From contig JAIRLW010000242.1 in assembly GCA_031259095.1 (NCBI GenBank), positions 1 to 6,250 on the forward strand: a stretch of DNA of 6,250 nucleotides, read 5' to 3'. Below the pieces are notes generated by a model, which was not told the origin of the DNA, did no database searches, and saw nothing but the letters and a program-made list of their open reading frames with translations. Of this stretch, positions 6,243 through 6,250 are shown piece after piece (position 1 is the first letter of the stretch; each line of letters opens with the position of its first letter). The DNA comes from Planctomycetaceae bacterium. Lineage in GTDB: Bacteria > Planctomycetota > Planctomycetia > Pirellulales > Thermoguttaceae. A program made the position numbers and the translations under genes.

Positions 6243-6250
6243 TCTGTCCC

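Larger units (their letters stand above)
5820..6250. other. Intergenic region with repeats and hairpins, no convincing gene
   Basis: No frame on either strand looks like a real gene. The left part contains a small perfect hairpin TAAGA-ATCG-TCTTA (5862-5875), then about 130 bases of mixed sequence ending in CGCGGTTAAACCCC. The centre holds the microsatellite, the GTCCC repeat and the paired hairpins listed separately. The right end (6190-6240) is strongly AT-rich, with AAAAATTTTT and AAAATATATTTT palindromes, and leads into a rightward promoter candidate. Confidence 0.6.

Overview
This window most likely comes from a bacterium of the Planctomycetes or a neighbouring lineage. That is an inference with low to moderate confidence. 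It rests on the style of the UvrA protein (a Cys-rich UvrB-binding domain and a TTG start without a Shine-Dalgarno sequence), on a radical-SAM tail of a type I associate with planctomycetes, on a large exported Pro/Gln/Asn/Gly/Tyr-rich protein, and on GC content in the forties by eye. No rRNA, tRNA, CRISPR array or transposase gene is visible.

Layout from left to right. Positions 1-251 (minus strand) encode the tail part of a radical-SAM Fe-S oxidoreductase that lacks its catalytic N-terminus and runs off the left edge. A 7-bp tandem repeat lies just upstream of it, in the divergent spacer before uvrA. Positions 359-2914 (plus) encode a complete 851-residue UvrA-family DNA-repair ATPase. It keeps both ABC modules, the UvrB-binding domain and both zinc modules, but has lost the roughly 100-residue insertion domain. 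A compound hairpin region (2933-3003) separates it from the convergent genes to its right.

The minus-strand block 3120-5777 holds two genes. The upstream one (3621-5777) encodes a 718-residue exported low-complexity protein of unknown function, with its own ribosome binding site and a terminator at 3539-3569. The downstream one (3120-3485) encodes a 121-residue protein of the Imm33 (DUF2185) immunity family. It probably has its own promoter after that terminator, so the two genes are neighbours rather than an obvious operon. No toxin gene is visible next to the immunity gene.

Positions 5778-6250 contain no convincing gene. They hold a short CATTAT-type microsatellite, a GTCCC-rich repeat, two back-to-back hairpins and a plausible rightward promoter at the very edge. 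The GTCCC-rich repeat is an inverted copy of the GGGAC-rich repeat at 3009-3041, so the two-gene minus-strand block is bracketed by a related repeat in opposite orientation.

The genes do not form a common pathway. The window reads as a housekeeping repair paralogue beside an accessory segment made of an orphan immunity gene, a fast-evolving exported protein, intergenic repeats and a gene remnant. The most notable points are the UvrA without insertion domain and the repeat-bracketed accessory block.
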